Source: CAWIJJ01 sp963836405 (lineage in GTDB: Bacteria; Acidobacteriota; Terriglobia; Bryobacterales; Bryobacteraceae). Taken from it: a stretch of 64,000 nt of DNA. The stretch is from positions 1 to 64,000 of the forward strand of contig CAWIJL010000005.1 of the NCBI GenBank assembly GCA_963836405.1. The letters run 5' to 3'. Each line of letters opens with the position of its first letter. Positions within the stretch are counted from its first letter, which is position 1. Below the pieces are notes generated by a model, which made no database searches, was not told where the DNA came from, and worked only from the letters and a program-made list of their open reading frames with translations. Shown in pieces: positions 1 to 7,850 of the stretch. The position numbers and the translations under genes are program-made.

Positions 1-246
1 GGAGATCCTGCGCGAACCGGTCCGGGCGGGACCAGCCCCAGGTTTCGGTGCTGGTTTCGCCGAGGGCGCGGTGCTGTTGCCGAACTGCCGGAGCGCGCGG
101 TTGCGAGCTTCCGCGTCCGCCACGCCCTGCTCGCGCAGCTTGCGGGCGCGCAGTTCCACGTGCAGCCGCATTTCCTCGTCGAGATCGCTCGCGAATTCCT
201 CTTTCCGGAAAAGGCGGGTGAGCCGCCGCCAGATTTCGCCGATCAT
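1..246 (-). CDS. ADOP-type ABC transporter permease (N-terminal part, cut by window edge)
   Basis: The ATG at 246 follows an AGGAGG ribosome site and opens a frame that runs off the left edge. The first ~60 residues (MIGEIWRRLTRLFRKEEFAS, then an E/L-rich helix with DLDEEMRLHVELRARKLREQ) are the cytoplasmic N-terminal domain typical of acidobacterial MacB/FtsX-like permeases that sit beside PadR genes. After RQFGNS the expected family sequence (LGETSTETWGW) is found in another frame, so a frameshift lies near 64-70. The PadR gene ends 12 bp upstream, so the two form an operon. Such permeases are thought to move peptides, drugs or lipoproteins; the substrate is unknown. The transmembrane and MacB_PCD parts are outside the window. 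Confidence 0.75.
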   Translation of the reverse strand, partial: MIGEIWRRLTRLFRKEEFASDLDEEMRLHVELRARKLREQGVADAEARNRALRQFGNSTAPSAKPAPKPGAGPARTGSRRIS

Positions 247-258
247 TGCATCCTCCTG

Positions 259-597
259 TTATGCGGGGTGAAGCACGCGGGCGATGGCCTGCGCCACGCG
301 CCCGTACCGTTCCATTTCGCCGGCCAGGTGCCGGCGGCCGGCGGGCGTGAGGCGGTAATAGCGGGCGCGCCGGTTTTCGCTTGTCTTCCCCCATTCGCCC
401 GAAATCCAGCCCTTGACGAGCATGCGTTGAAGGGCGGGGTAGAGCGAACCCTCTTCCACCTGGAGCACCTCTTCGGAGGCGGCCAGGATGGCTTCCGCGA
501 TTTCAAAGCCGTGCATCTCGCGGGCGCGGGCGAGGGTCTTCAGGATGAGCATGTCGAGCGTGCCGGGAGGTATTTCGTCGCGCTGTCCTCGAGTCAC
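259..597 (-). CDS. PadR-family transcriptional regulator
   Basis: The 112-residue protein is a complete PadR repressor: a winged helix (PGTLDMLILKTLARAREMHG, then the VEEGSLYPALQRM recognition-helix block) and a short dimerisation helix at the C-terminus. It is the usual length for PadR-s1 proteins. The likely start is GTG at 597, which lies inside a palindrome and next to the predicted transcription start, so the message may be leaderless. The gene is followed after 12 bp by an ADOP permease gene, and PadR proteins in this arrangement normally repress their own operon. The ligand is unknown. Confidence 0.92.
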   Translation of the reverse strand: MTRGQRDEIPPGTLDMLILKTLARAREMHGFEIAEAILAASEEVLQVEEGSLYPALQRMLVKGWISGEWGKTSENRRARYYRLTPAGRRHLAGEMERYGRVAQAIARVLHPA

Positions 598-632
598 ATA
601 GACAATCTATGTCACTGGAGCAAAAAACGCAA
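593..632 (-). promoter_or_regulatory. PadR operon promoter with overlapping palindrome
   Basis: Read on the minus strand, TTGCGT (627-632) and TAGATT (604-609) are separated by 17 bp, a plausible sigma-70 promoter. An inverted repeat with 10-bp arms (593-602 and 606-615, 9 of 10 matching, 3-bp centre, core ACATAGA/TCTATGT) covers the -10 box and the GTG start. ACAT/ATGT half-sites are usual for PadR operators, so this is the likely autorepression site. Confidence 0.6.
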
Positions 633-702
633 CATGGATCTTCCAGGGCTTATACGCCGGGATCTGTGATAGGCTCTTTCAGCGAGTTTGAAGGAGAATC
701 TT

Positions 703-855
703 ATGCGAATGCTCATGCACCTGCAGTTCCCGGTGGAGCCGTTCAACAGTGCGGTTCGCGACGGCAGCGTCGGAACGAAGATCCGAAAAATTCTCGAGGC
801 CGTCAAACCGGAGGCCGCCTACTTCACGGAACAGAACGGGCAGCGCGGGGGGATC
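703..855 (+). pseudogene. Small conserved hypothetical protein, 5' half (split by IS)
   Basis: The ATG at 703 is preceded by AAGGAG (691-696). The frame encodes MRMLMHLQFPVEPFNSAVRD and continues to EAAYFTEQNGQRGG, where the IS1634-like element begins at 856. The rest of the gene lies in the same sense at 2833-2983. Rejoined, the two halves make a compact protein of about 100 residues resembling a widespread small family that I remember only as uncharacterised; I do not assign a function. The left part would translate about 15 IS-derived residues before a stop. Confidence 0.75.
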
Positions 856-873
856 AGCGGGAGTTTACTGAGA
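856..873 (+). repeat. Left terminal inverted repeat of the IS
   Basis: The 18 bases match the reverse complement of 2815-2832 exactly. The similarity continues imperfectly outside the transposase reading frame (GAGCA against GAACA just inside). Confidence 0.88.
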
Positions 874-936
874 GCAAAGGGAACAGGGTCGTAACGGTTG
901 TTCTTGCAAGAACTTGCAGGTGTCGGTCCGTATTAC

Positions 937-2643
937 CTATGTTTGGGTACTACGAAGTTGATCGAGGCCCAAGGTTTGCGCGAGAGATTGTTGCGCCAGG
1001 GTCTGCTTGGAGAGCACGGTGGAAATGCGGCTCGGTCCTTTCTCGCCCTGCGGAGGGTAGAGCAAGACGAACTGCTGGATCTGCTGCAATTCTTCGAGCA
1101 GTTGCTCCATTGAAATCCCGTCCCACGCGGCTTGCGCTTGCTTGTGCACATATTGCAGCAGCGAGATTCCGAGCATGCAATAGAAAGCATGGATGCGGAT
1201 CTTGCGATCCGTCCAGTGGTGCATGGGTCCCCAACCCAGCCACTCTCCATCCTTGAGTCCGCGGAAGACTCTCTCGATGGATTGCTGGCCGGAGTATCCG
1301 GCTGCTACCTGTTCCGCCGTCCAGTCCATGCGATTGGTAAGCAGAACCGTGCGGCCGAGGCGATGCGTTAGCAGGTGCTGCCAGGCAACGATGTTGAAGT
1401 CGAACTGCAGATGCCAATGGCCGCCCCGCTGTTGGAGTTCGTAGCGGATTACCTCCGTCAGGAACTGGCCCGATAGCCAGCGCTGGATCTTGCTGCGAAT
1501 CTTCTTCTCATCCCAGCGGGCTTTCGGCTTATTCAGTTCGATGGAGAATCGGCGCAGATACTGCAATACTTTGCTCACGCTGGTGGTCAAACTATGCAGT
1601 TGCTCGCCGGCAAAGGAAGCCGAGTACTTCACCACACAGAAGTAGTCTTTGCCATGCACCAGAAGTTTTTCACCGGCCGCACGCACGCCGGGTTGTTGGC
1701 TGCTGCATGGCGGAAGTTGTTCCACCGCTCGCTCCCGCAACTCCGCCGGGGCTTGGTTCCAGGGCAGCGCGGAAATCCATCCCACGCGGGCTTCCTCCAG
1801 TTGCACGGTGTTGGCCAGGGCAGCGGTTCCCTTGTCGAACACCAGTGTCACCGTATCGCGCGCGATTTGGTTTTGGTCCAGCATGCGCGTGATTCGTGAC
1901 AGCGCGACGGAGAACTCCTCGGCGTCGGCTACGTCGCCAGGATAAACGTGATGGCATAAGCTCAATCCGCTGTCGCCGTCCAAAACATAGCTGAGACCCA
2001 CTTGTCGCAAATTGTGACGGCCCTGCTTGTTGTGTCCGCGCTGGGCCAGTTCGTTGCGGGTGTTGGTGCTGGCAATATAGGTGTAGAAGTTGGTGGTGTC
2101 GTAGGCCAACAAGCGGCGGCTCACGCCTTGCCTTTGCTTCCACAAGGCCAGCAGGCGCAGTTGGGCAGCTTCGAGCGGATCGTCGCCGGAAGCCCCCTGC
2201 GGCAGAATCTTCTCGAAGACATCCCAGAAAGCTTGCGAGGTGAAGCGCTCGGGCGGAAAATTCCACAGCGAGTGCAGGACGGAGCGGCCATACCAATCGG
2301 CCACTTCGGTCTTGGGCCCCGGCTGACAGATGCGGTGGATGGCTGCCAGCAAGAGATAGTGAGCTGGCGAGGGGGCGGAGCGCGGCTGCGGGAAGAGCGA
2401 CTCGAGCAGAGAAAAGACTCCCGTCTGGTGAGCGGCGAGCCAGAGGGAGCCGGGCAACCCAAACTCGCGCATGGTGGCGGACAGGGGCACCGGTGAGGTG
2501 CGGTCCTTGACGAGGTCGGCGACCTTTTCGGCGGTGCCCAGATAGGCTTGGTGAACGATGCGAGGTTTGCCGTCGACGCGAGCACTCTCGACGACGTAGT
2601 AGTAGAGTTTGTGGCCCTTCTTTTTGGCAATGAGGGAAGCCAT
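937..2643 (-). CDS. IS1634-family transposase
   Basis: The 568-residue protein begins MASLIAKKKGHKLYYYVVES, a start typical of IS1634 (IS4-superfamily) transposases. The RNase H-like DDE fold is visible: first Asp in LLAYDTTNFYTY, second in VTLVFDKGTAA, Glu in GQQSIERVFRGLKDG near the C-terminus. Length is normal for the family and there is no frameshift, so the enzyme is probably active. It cuts and pastes its own element using the 18-bp terminal repeats. The right-hand 170 bp upstream of the start hold the promoter region and the direct repeat TATAGGGTAA (near 2645 and 2723). Confidence 0.92.
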   Translation of the reverse strand: MASLIAKKKGHKLYYYVVESARVDGKPRIVHQAYLGTAEKVADLVKDRTSPVPLSATMREFGLPGSLWLAAHQTGVFSLLESLFPQPRSAPSPAHYLLLAAIHRICQPGPKTEVADWYGRSVLHSLWNFPPERFTSQAFWDVFEKILPQGASGDDPLEAAQLRLLALWKQRQGVSRRLLAYDTTNFYTYIASTNTRNELAQRGHNKQGRHNLRQVGLSYVLDGDSGLSLCHHVYPGDVADAEEFSVALSRITRMLDQNQIARDTVTLVFDKGTAALANTVQLEEARVGWISALPWNQAPAELRERAVEQLPPCSSQQPGVRAAGEKLLVHGKDYFCVVKYSASFAGEQLHSLTTSVSKVLQYLRRFSIELNKPKARWDEKKIRSKIQRWLSGQFLTEVIRYELQQRGGHWHLQFDFNIVAWQHLLTHRLGRTVLLTNRMDWTAEQVAAGYSGQQSIERVFRGLKDGEWLGWGPMHHWTDRKIRIHAFYCMLGISLLQYVHKQAQAAWDGISMEQLLEELQQIQQFVLLYPPQGEKGPSRISTVLSKQTLAQQSLAQTLGLDQLRSTQT

Positions 2644-2814
2644 ATATAGGGTAAGACCAGTATAGAGCCAAGGGCGTGAAGGGTCAAGAACATTCCAAAC
2701 ACTTTGCTATAGAAATGTTTGATATAGGGTAATACAAAACCTGATCGCGCTGGGGCGGACTATGCGCTTGGCAGGAAAGAACTTCGGAAACCAACGGGCG
2801 CGCTACTGGGGTGT

Positions 2815-2832
2815 TCTCAGTAAACTCCCGCT
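2815..2832 (-). repeat. Right terminal inverted repeat of the IS
   Basis: Exact 18-base inverted copy of 856-873. It lies 171 bp upstream of the transposase start and abuts the 3' half of the interrupted gene. Confidence 0.88.
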
Positions 2833-2983
2833 AGTGGTCAACGTCAACAGCCCGTCCGATGTGCCGTCGCTGGCCGAGCCGTTCTTTCTCACGTTCAACG
2901 CGCACGTGGAGTTTCGGATAGCGATGACGCCGGAAGACCTTGCCGGCGCCGGTCTGGACGCGATCGGCAAGAAGTGGAGTTAG
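2833..2983 (+). pseudogene. Small conserved hypothetical protein, 3' half (split by IS)
   Basis: The frame VVNVNSPSDVPSLAEPFFLT, then FNAHVEFRIAMTPEDL and GLDAIGKKWS with a TAG stop at 2983, is the missing C-terminal half of the gene that starts at 703. It has no start or ribosome site of its own except ATG at 2762 within the IS, which is in frame and could in principle make a chimeric product. Both halves look undecayed apart from the insertion. Confidence 0.75.
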
Positions 2984-3060
2984 GAGGTTGGGCGGCCCAG
3001 GCTGCCAAACTCACGAACTCGCTTTGAGGTCGTGCGGTTGGCCTCGTCCACCAGGCGGGG

Positions 3061-3648
3061 TCAGTCCTTCTTTTTCGACGCGGCTTTGGCGGGCGCTTTC
3101 TTCGCACCACCCGGCGTGGGGCTCCCCAGCAGCGCCTCGATCTCCGTCCTTAGATTCCTGGGCTCGTTGTTCCAGAAGTTCGGGTCGGCGGCGTCGTGCT
3201 GCGTCCGGATCATGCCGTTGCGGTCGATAAACGCGAGCATCGGCATTCGCGGAGTCTGCATCGTGGGATGCTGCATGAAATCCAGCCAGGTTGTGGTGTT
3301 GGCCCTGGTGATGTATCCCACCGGAAAGTTGGTGCCGAATTGCCTGGCGAACTCCGCGGCGCTGCGCCCGTCGCTCTCCACCGCCGCCGCCACCACCTGG
3401 AGTCCCCGCGCTCCGTACTCCCGCTGCATCCCCGTCAGGTTCACCACCGTGTTCTGGCAGTGCGGGCAGGTAGTGAGAATGAGAGCCACCACCACCGGCT
3501 TGCCGGCGTATTGGCTCAGTTTGATCGCCGGCCCGGAGGGCATCTCGATGCGCAGGTCCCTGGCTTTGCGAGGTAGGTTGGCGCTTATCGCCGGCAGCGC
3601 GGCCACCGCCAACAATACGCAGAGTCCCAGCCGGTTTCGTCGAAGCAT
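3061..3648 (-). CDS. Secreted thioredoxin-like / redoxin-domain protein
   Basis: The 195-residue protein has an N-terminal signal peptide (LGLCVLLAVAALPAISA) and a TlpA/AhpC-TSA-like thioredoxin fold. The active-site motif is C61-P-H-C64 in LILTTCPHCQN; the cis-proline region is seen at RMPMLAFIDRNG. The tail is Lys/Ala-rich (KKAPAKAASKKKD). It probably acts as a periplasmic thiol-disulfide reductant or peroxide-type redoxin. The gene starts 4 bp after the stop of the HExxH peptidase gene, so the two are probably cotranscribed. The exact substrate cannot be told. Confidence 0.85.
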   Translation of the reverse strand: MLRRNRLGLCVLLAVAALPAISANLPRKARDLRIEMPSGPAIKLSQYAGKPVVVALILTTCPHCQNTVVNLTGMQREYGARGLQVVAAAVESDGRSAAEFARQFGTNFPVGYITRANTTTWLDFMQHPTMQTPRMPMLAFIDRNGMIRTQHDAADPNFWNNEPRNLRTEIEALLGSPTPGGAKKAPAKAASKKKD

Positions 3649-3651
3649 AAC

Positions 3652-4900
3652 TCAGTTTAACCCAGGGTCCAATCCTTCCACGCTGGTGACCACGGCGGCG
3701 CGCCGGCGCAGTTCGAAGCGTCCGTCGTCGCCCGTGCCCGTCACCGCGTCCGCAGTGCGGCTGGCCACCGTCAGGTTCTTCCACTTCTTGCCCAGCACTT
3801 CGAGGTATGCCGTGAAATACGTCGGCGGCGGCCTCCTCGCTGTCCCATTCCACCGCGTAGAGCAGCACCGACCGCTTGCTCTTTGCGTCTTCCAGCACCT
3901 CGAAGTTACAGCCCCGCCAGTGCGGCGAAAGCAGGTCCGCGCGCTCCTTGCCGGCGTACTGTTCCAGCAGAATCGCATGCTCCATTTCGCCCAGCGTGCC
4001 GCCCACCAGGCTTTTGTAATCGCTTCCCGAGCTTCGGGTCCGGCAGTTGCGGGTCCGACGGTTTGATACCGGCAAAGTACTTGTCCGGGTGCAGGATCTG
4101 CTGCGTCGAAATCGGCGGCTTGCGGAAGACCAGTCCAAAGCCCTCCATGCCGTACCGTGGTCAGCAGCGCATTCTGGAAACAGCATGCCCTTGGTGTACG
4201 GGAAAATCAGCGACCGGCGCAGGTAAAGCGGCGCGTTATCGAATACAGGAAACTGGCCCGCGGCGCTCTCGCTCAGCCCGCTCATCATTTCCACCAGCGC
4301 GGGCGACGTCTTCAGCGACTGCCCCATCTTCCGCGCCAGGTATTCGGACATCAGCCACGTGGCCTGGCCTTCCATCACCGCCAGCCGCGCGCTCGACCCG
4401 TCGTCGTTCTTCCGCCCCTGCTTGATGAACTTGTTGAGGTTGTAGTGCTGGTCCGCCAGGGCATGCGAGAGTTCGTGCGCCAGCACCGGGTCCTGGGTCT
4501 CGGAAGGCGTGGAGTCGGTGATGAACAGCTTTTTCTTTTCGTAATCGTAAAAGGCCGCGGCCTGTTCGGTCAGCAGTTCCACCGTGCTCTTGGCCAGGTT
4601 GAAATCCGCGGGCACCAGGCCGAATTTCTTGAGCGTGAGCTCCTCGGCGTGGATCTCTTCCGGCTTGGCCACTTCCTTCACCCGCTTCTCCAGAAACTCG
4701 GTGATCTTCTCTTTGCTGATGAAGTCGCAGGGCACCGGATGCAGCAGCTTCATGCCGGAGATGACGGTCAGTTCCTCGGCGATGCGGTTCGCCTCGCCGC
4801 AGAGCGCCTTGGCCCGTGGGTCCGTCTGTGCCGGCGCAATTCCGGCCAGAAACAGCGTCGCGGCCGCCAGCAACGGCCGTCCCAGCAATTCAAAACGCAA
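3652..4900 (-). CDS. Secreted HExxH zinc metallopeptidase-like protein (four frameshifts)
   Basis: The ATG at 4900 opens with a signal peptide (LLAAATLFLAGIAPAQ). The zinc-binding motif is H142-E-L-S-H146 in LAHELSHALADQHY, so it is a gluzincin/minigluzincin-type peptidase, though the family is not named here. The frame is broken at about 4179 (extra T on the coding strand), 4150, 4027 (extra G) and 3816 (extra T). Following the family-like sequence through these points gives one protein of ~414 residues ending GLDPGLN at 3652. Three of four breaks are +1 changes in three-base homopolymers, which suits sequencing error as well as decay. The gene overlaps the MFS gene upstream by 11 bp. Confidence 0.7.
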
Positions 4901-6179
4901 TCGATTCCCTCCTCAGGGTCCATGCGAACCAAATAGCGCCGGCCACCGCCGCCGCCCCGCCCATCGCCACCGTCACACGCGCGCCGAAGAGGCCCGCCAG
5001 CGCTCCCGCGGCCAGGCTGCCGAACGGCCCCAGCCCCACCACCGTCATCGAATACAATGCCATCACGCGTCCCCGGTAATCGTCATGGATCTGCGTCTGA
5101 ATCGTCGTGTTCGCCGCCGCCATCTGCCGCATGATGCCGAAGCCCATCACCGGCATCATCGCGAGCGACAGGCCGAAGGAGTGCGAGGAGGCGAACGTCA
5201 GGTATGCCCCGCCCACCGCCAGGCCGCTCCATACCATCAGCCGCGGCAGGCCGGCCACGCGGGTCTGCCGCGCCAGGCCCAGCGTCCCGATAACCGCCCC
5301 CACACCCATGGCACCCATCAGGAACCCGAGCCCCTGCGACCCGCGGTGAAACACGTCTGCCGCGAATACCGGCATCAGCACGAATACGGGCATCCCGGAG
5401 AGCGTCGCCACTGCCATCAGCCCCAGCACCCGCCGCACCAGGCCGTCGCCCGCCGCGTACCGGAATCCGTCCACCAGGTGCCGCCACGGCGAATCTGGGC
5501 CGCTTCGCTCCGCCGGCGCCACCCGCATCGCCAGCAGGCTGCCGATGACCGCCAGAAAACTCAGGCCGTTCAGCAGAAAGCACAACCCCTCGCCCACCGC
5601 CGCCACCACCAGTCCCGCCACTCCCGGGCCCACCACGCGCGCCGCGTTGAATACCGCCGAGTTCAGCGAAATCGCGTTCAGCAGATCCTCCTTGCTGGTC
5701 ATCTGGATCACCAGCGACTGCCGGCCCGGCATGTCGAACGCGTTGATTACCCCCAGCAGTCCGGCCAGCGCCAGAATGTGCCACACCTGCACGCGGCCCG
5801 TCAGGGTCAGGAAGGCCAGGACGAACGCCTGCAGCATGGCCGCGGTCTGCGTAAGAATCACCAGTTTGTGGCGGGGATACCGGTCGGCTGCCAGGCCGCC
5901 CAGGGGTCCCAGGGCGAACACGGCAATTTGCGAGCAGAACCAGGAGGCGCCCAGAAGAAACTCGGAGTGCGTCAGCCGGTAAACCAGCCAGCTTTGCGCC
6001 ATATTCTGCATGAAGGTGCCGGCTACGGAGACAATCTGCCCTCCCATGAACAGCCGGAAATTGCGGTGGCGCAATGCGCGGAAGGTATGCCGAATTCCTC
6101 CGCGGCCGGGTTCAGCGGGCGCGACGACCGGAACCGTACCGCTGTTTTCACCGCTCCATGGGGTTTCGCGCGCCGACAT
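4890..6179 (-). CDS. MFS transporter (EntS/MFS_3-like exporter)
   Basis: The 429-residue protein is a 12-helix major facilitator. The N-half begins FRALRHRNFRLFMGGQIVSV, with the loop motif GGLAADRYPRHKLVI between helices 2 and 3, and the C-half repeats the pattern (GVGAVIGTLGLARQTR). This matches MFS_3 / enterobactin-exporter-type proteins, which expel siderophores or drugs; the substrate is not predictable. It overlaps the downstream peptidase gene by 11 bp, so MFS, peptidase and redoxin form one minus-strand operon. Confidence 0.88.
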   Translation of the reverse strand: MSARETPWSGENSGTVPVVAPAEPGRGGIRHTFRALRHRNFRLFMGGQIVSVAGTFMQNMAQSWLVYRLTHSEFLLGASWFCSQIAVFALGPLGGLAADRYPRHKLVILTQTAAMLQAFVLAFLTLTGRVQVWHILALAGLLGVINAFDMPGRQSLVIQMTSKEDLLNAISLNSAVFNAARVVGPGVAGLVVAAVGEGLCFLLNGLSFLAVIGSLLAMRVAPAERSGPDSPWRHLVDGFRYAAGDGLVRRVLGLMAVATLSGMPVFVLMPVFAADVFHRGSQGLGFLMGAMGVGAVIGTLGLARQTRVAGLPRLMVWSGLAVGGAYLTFASSHSFGLSLAMMPVMGFGIMRQMAAANTTIQTQIHDDYRGRVMALYSMTVVGLGPFGSLAAGALAGLFGARVTVAMGGAAAVAGAIWFAWTLRRESIAF

Positions 6180-6245
6180 TCTGAATTCCAGAATAATGCG
6201 CGGTACAATGAGGGATCAAATTTACCTTTACCAGGAGAAATTCAG

Positions 6246-6377
6246 TTGGCGGATGAAAAACTGTATCAGGCGGAGTATTTGGGCAGCGGGACTTTCGTGA
6301 TTTCCAAGCCGAAAAGGAAGAAAACAAAGGTTCGCCAGTCCAACCTCAAGAACCCGCAGCGCGGATCCAGGAAGTAG
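6246..6377 (+). CDS. Small basic protein (43 aa), uncharacterised
   Basis: A TTG at 6246 follows CAGGAG (6231-6236). The product starts MADEKLYQAEYLGSGTFVIS if the TTG is read as Met and ends with a very basic tail (KPKRKKTKVRQSNLKNPQRG), stopping at 6377. No family is recognised. The well-placed ribosome site, the sharp two-part composition and the position between two genes support translation. A nucleic-acid-binding role would fit the tail but is only a guess. Confidence 0.45.
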   Translation: MADEKLYQAEYLGSGTFVISKPKRKKTKVRQSNLKNPQRGSRK

Positions 6378-6380
6378 AGG

Positions 6381-6503
6381 CTACTGCCGGGCGCGACGAT
6401 CCGCGCTCATTACGCGGAGCAAACCTTCAAGCGCCACCTTCTGAATTGCAAACGCTCCCAGGAAGCTTCCTGCCAGTGTTGCGGCGATCACGAAGGCGTC
6501 CAT
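6381..6503 (-). CDS. Small single-span membrane protein (40 aa), uncharacterised
   Basis: The ATG at 6503 is preceded by GGGAGGAG on the minus strand. The product MDAFVIAATLAGSFLGAFAI plus QKVALEGLLRVMSADRRARQ has one hydrophobic helix (residues 4-20) followed by a basic cytoplasmic-type tail. It ends 3 bp from the convergent small ORF at 6246-6377. No family is recognised, but the strong ribosome site and clear topology make it a plausible real microprotein. Confidence 0.5.
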   Translation of the reverse strand: MDAFVIAATLAGSFLGAFAIQKVALEGLLRVMSADRRARQ

Positions 6504-6584
6504 TTTGTGTTTTCAACTCCTCCCGGACTGTTTATGAGCAATTCACGTGCCAAGCGCGTCAAAAGCGGGTGGAGGGTTCACATC

Positions 6585-7448
6585 CTACCAGCCGGGAGTC
6601 CATTCCCAGCCGCCCCCGGTCAACGGCGCGACGCGACCCACGCTCGGAAACGGGAAATGGAAGGCCATCAACCGGAGATGTTCCGTGGCGGCACGGTGCG
6701 CCAGTTCGCGGCGTGTCACCAGGGCAACATCCGGTTGCAAATCAAACCCATTTTCCCAATCCGGGTACTCCAGATGTAGAGGATGTACGGCAGCGTCCCC
6801 GATCGCCAGCAGCCTTTCGGCGCCGTCGTACAGGAGCACGCCGGTATGCCCAGGCGTGTGGCCGGGGCAGGGAATAAGCCGCACTCCGGGCGCGAGTTCC
6901 TCCTCGCCGCTCATCGTTTCCAGTTGAAAACGCAGCGCCGTAAGGCAGCGGAAAGCGTTCCTTCGAATGCCGGCCTGAATATCGCCCGACGGCGCTTTCG
7001 ATACTGCGGGAACCCCGCGCGTCCAGTGTTCCCACTCGCACTCGGTAATCACGTGCCTGGCGTTTGGAAACACCGGCCGTCCCCGCGGGTCCACCGCGCC
7101 GCCGATATGATCGGGGTGGGCGTGAGTCAAAATCACGGTATCCACATCCGCCGGGCGGACGCCCTCCATTTCGAGCCTGGCCCGTATCGCCCCCGTGGTG
7201 CTCGAACTCTCGCCGCCGCCCGCGTCCACCAGCATCACGTGGCGCCCCGTCTGCACCAGCAAACAGGTGTAGGGACTGAGAACGGTTTCCCGCGGCAGGT
7301 GCCGCTTCTCGAGCGCGCGCGCCAGCTCGCCCGGATCGGCGTTCGGAAACATGCTGCGGGAAGGATAAGAGAAGTAGCCGTCGCTGAGAACCACACAGCC
7401 GATCCCGCCGACCTGGAAGCGGTACGACCCCGCTGGCATATCTACCAC
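6585..7448 (-). CDS. MBL-fold metallo-hydrolase
   Basis: The 287-residue protein has the metal motif H109-A-H111-P-D113-H114 (TVILTHAHPDHIGG), then PCPGHTPGHTGVLL (third His) and LLAIGDAAVHP (bridging Asp). The layout matches AttM/AiiA-like and other quorum-lactonase-type or general MBL hydrolases. It has no signal peptide. Ester, lactone or thioester hydrolysis is likely; the substrate is unknown. The gene is monocistronic, with about 400 bp of gene-free sequence upstream. Confidence 0.87.
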   Translation of the reverse strand: MVDMPAGSYRFQVGGIGCVVLSDGYFSYPSRSMFPNADPGELARALEKRHLPRETVLSPYTCLLVQTGRHVMLVDAGGGESSSTTGAIRARLEMEGVRPADVDTVILTHAHPDHIGGAVDPRGRPVFPNARHVITECEWEHWTRGVPAVSKAPSGDIQAGIRRNAFRCLTALRFQLETMSGEEELAPGVRLIPCPGHTPGHTGVLLYDGAERLLAIGDAAVHPLHLEYPDWENGFDLQPDVALVTRRELAHRAATEHLRLMAFHFPFPSVGRVAPLTGGGWEWTPGW

Positions 7449-7850
7449 TTATCCTGTGGCACGCAAAATGTCAAAGTTGTTTTTGGAAAGAGGAATCCGG
7501 GGGGGAGAAAAGAACGCTCCTTGATTGAGCGGTGCGGGTGAGTGTGAGGCGCGGGGAGGACTGCCAGGTGATCTTGACGGGACCGGATTCCTCTTACGGA
7601 TCTCACGATATCTGCATCGCACCCTGCACTCCGAAATTAATTCCTGGAACTGATTGACCTGTATCGTAAAATATTTTCCGCCGCGTTGTGACCGAAGAAA
7701 ATCTCTTCAGCACGCGGCGCGCGGCCGAGCGGCGGGAACAAGGCTGATCACGGCTGCAAGCTGATGAAACGGTTAGGTGAACTGAAGCGCAAGCATAGCG
7801 AGCCGGCGCTGCCGGAGCAGTTCGAGCCGGGCGCCGCCGCTTCGCGACGT
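7449..7850. other. Intergenic stretch without a supported gene
   Basis: About 400 bp separate the divergent-side MBL gene from the tam stop. A forward frame from 7764 (MKRLGELKRKHSEPALPEQF) enters the antisense of tam and shows no family character after that, so I do not call it. No tRNA, terminator with a T-run, or repeat is visible. The first ~150 bp should hold the MBL promoter. Confidence 0.5.

Larger units (their letters stand above)
856..2832 (-). mobile_element. IS1634-like insertion sequence, complete
   Basis: The element of 1977 bp is bounded by perfect 18-bp terminal inverted repeats (856-873 and 2815-2832, AGCGGGAGTTTACTGAGA at the left end). It carries one intact transposase gene on the minus strand. 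It sits inside a small conserved gene whose halves flank both ends. I see no clear target-site duplication: the left flank ends GGGATC and the right begins AGTGGTC. The family normally makes 5-6 bp or variable duplications, so later mutation or a slightly wrong end call is possible. The intact transposase and perfect repeats suggest a recent insertion. Confidence 0.88.

Noticed and set aside
850..2840. Target-site duplication flanking the IS
   Set aside because: Flanks GGGATC and AGTGGTC share only a weak resemblance at different distances from the repeat ends, so I did not claim a duplication.
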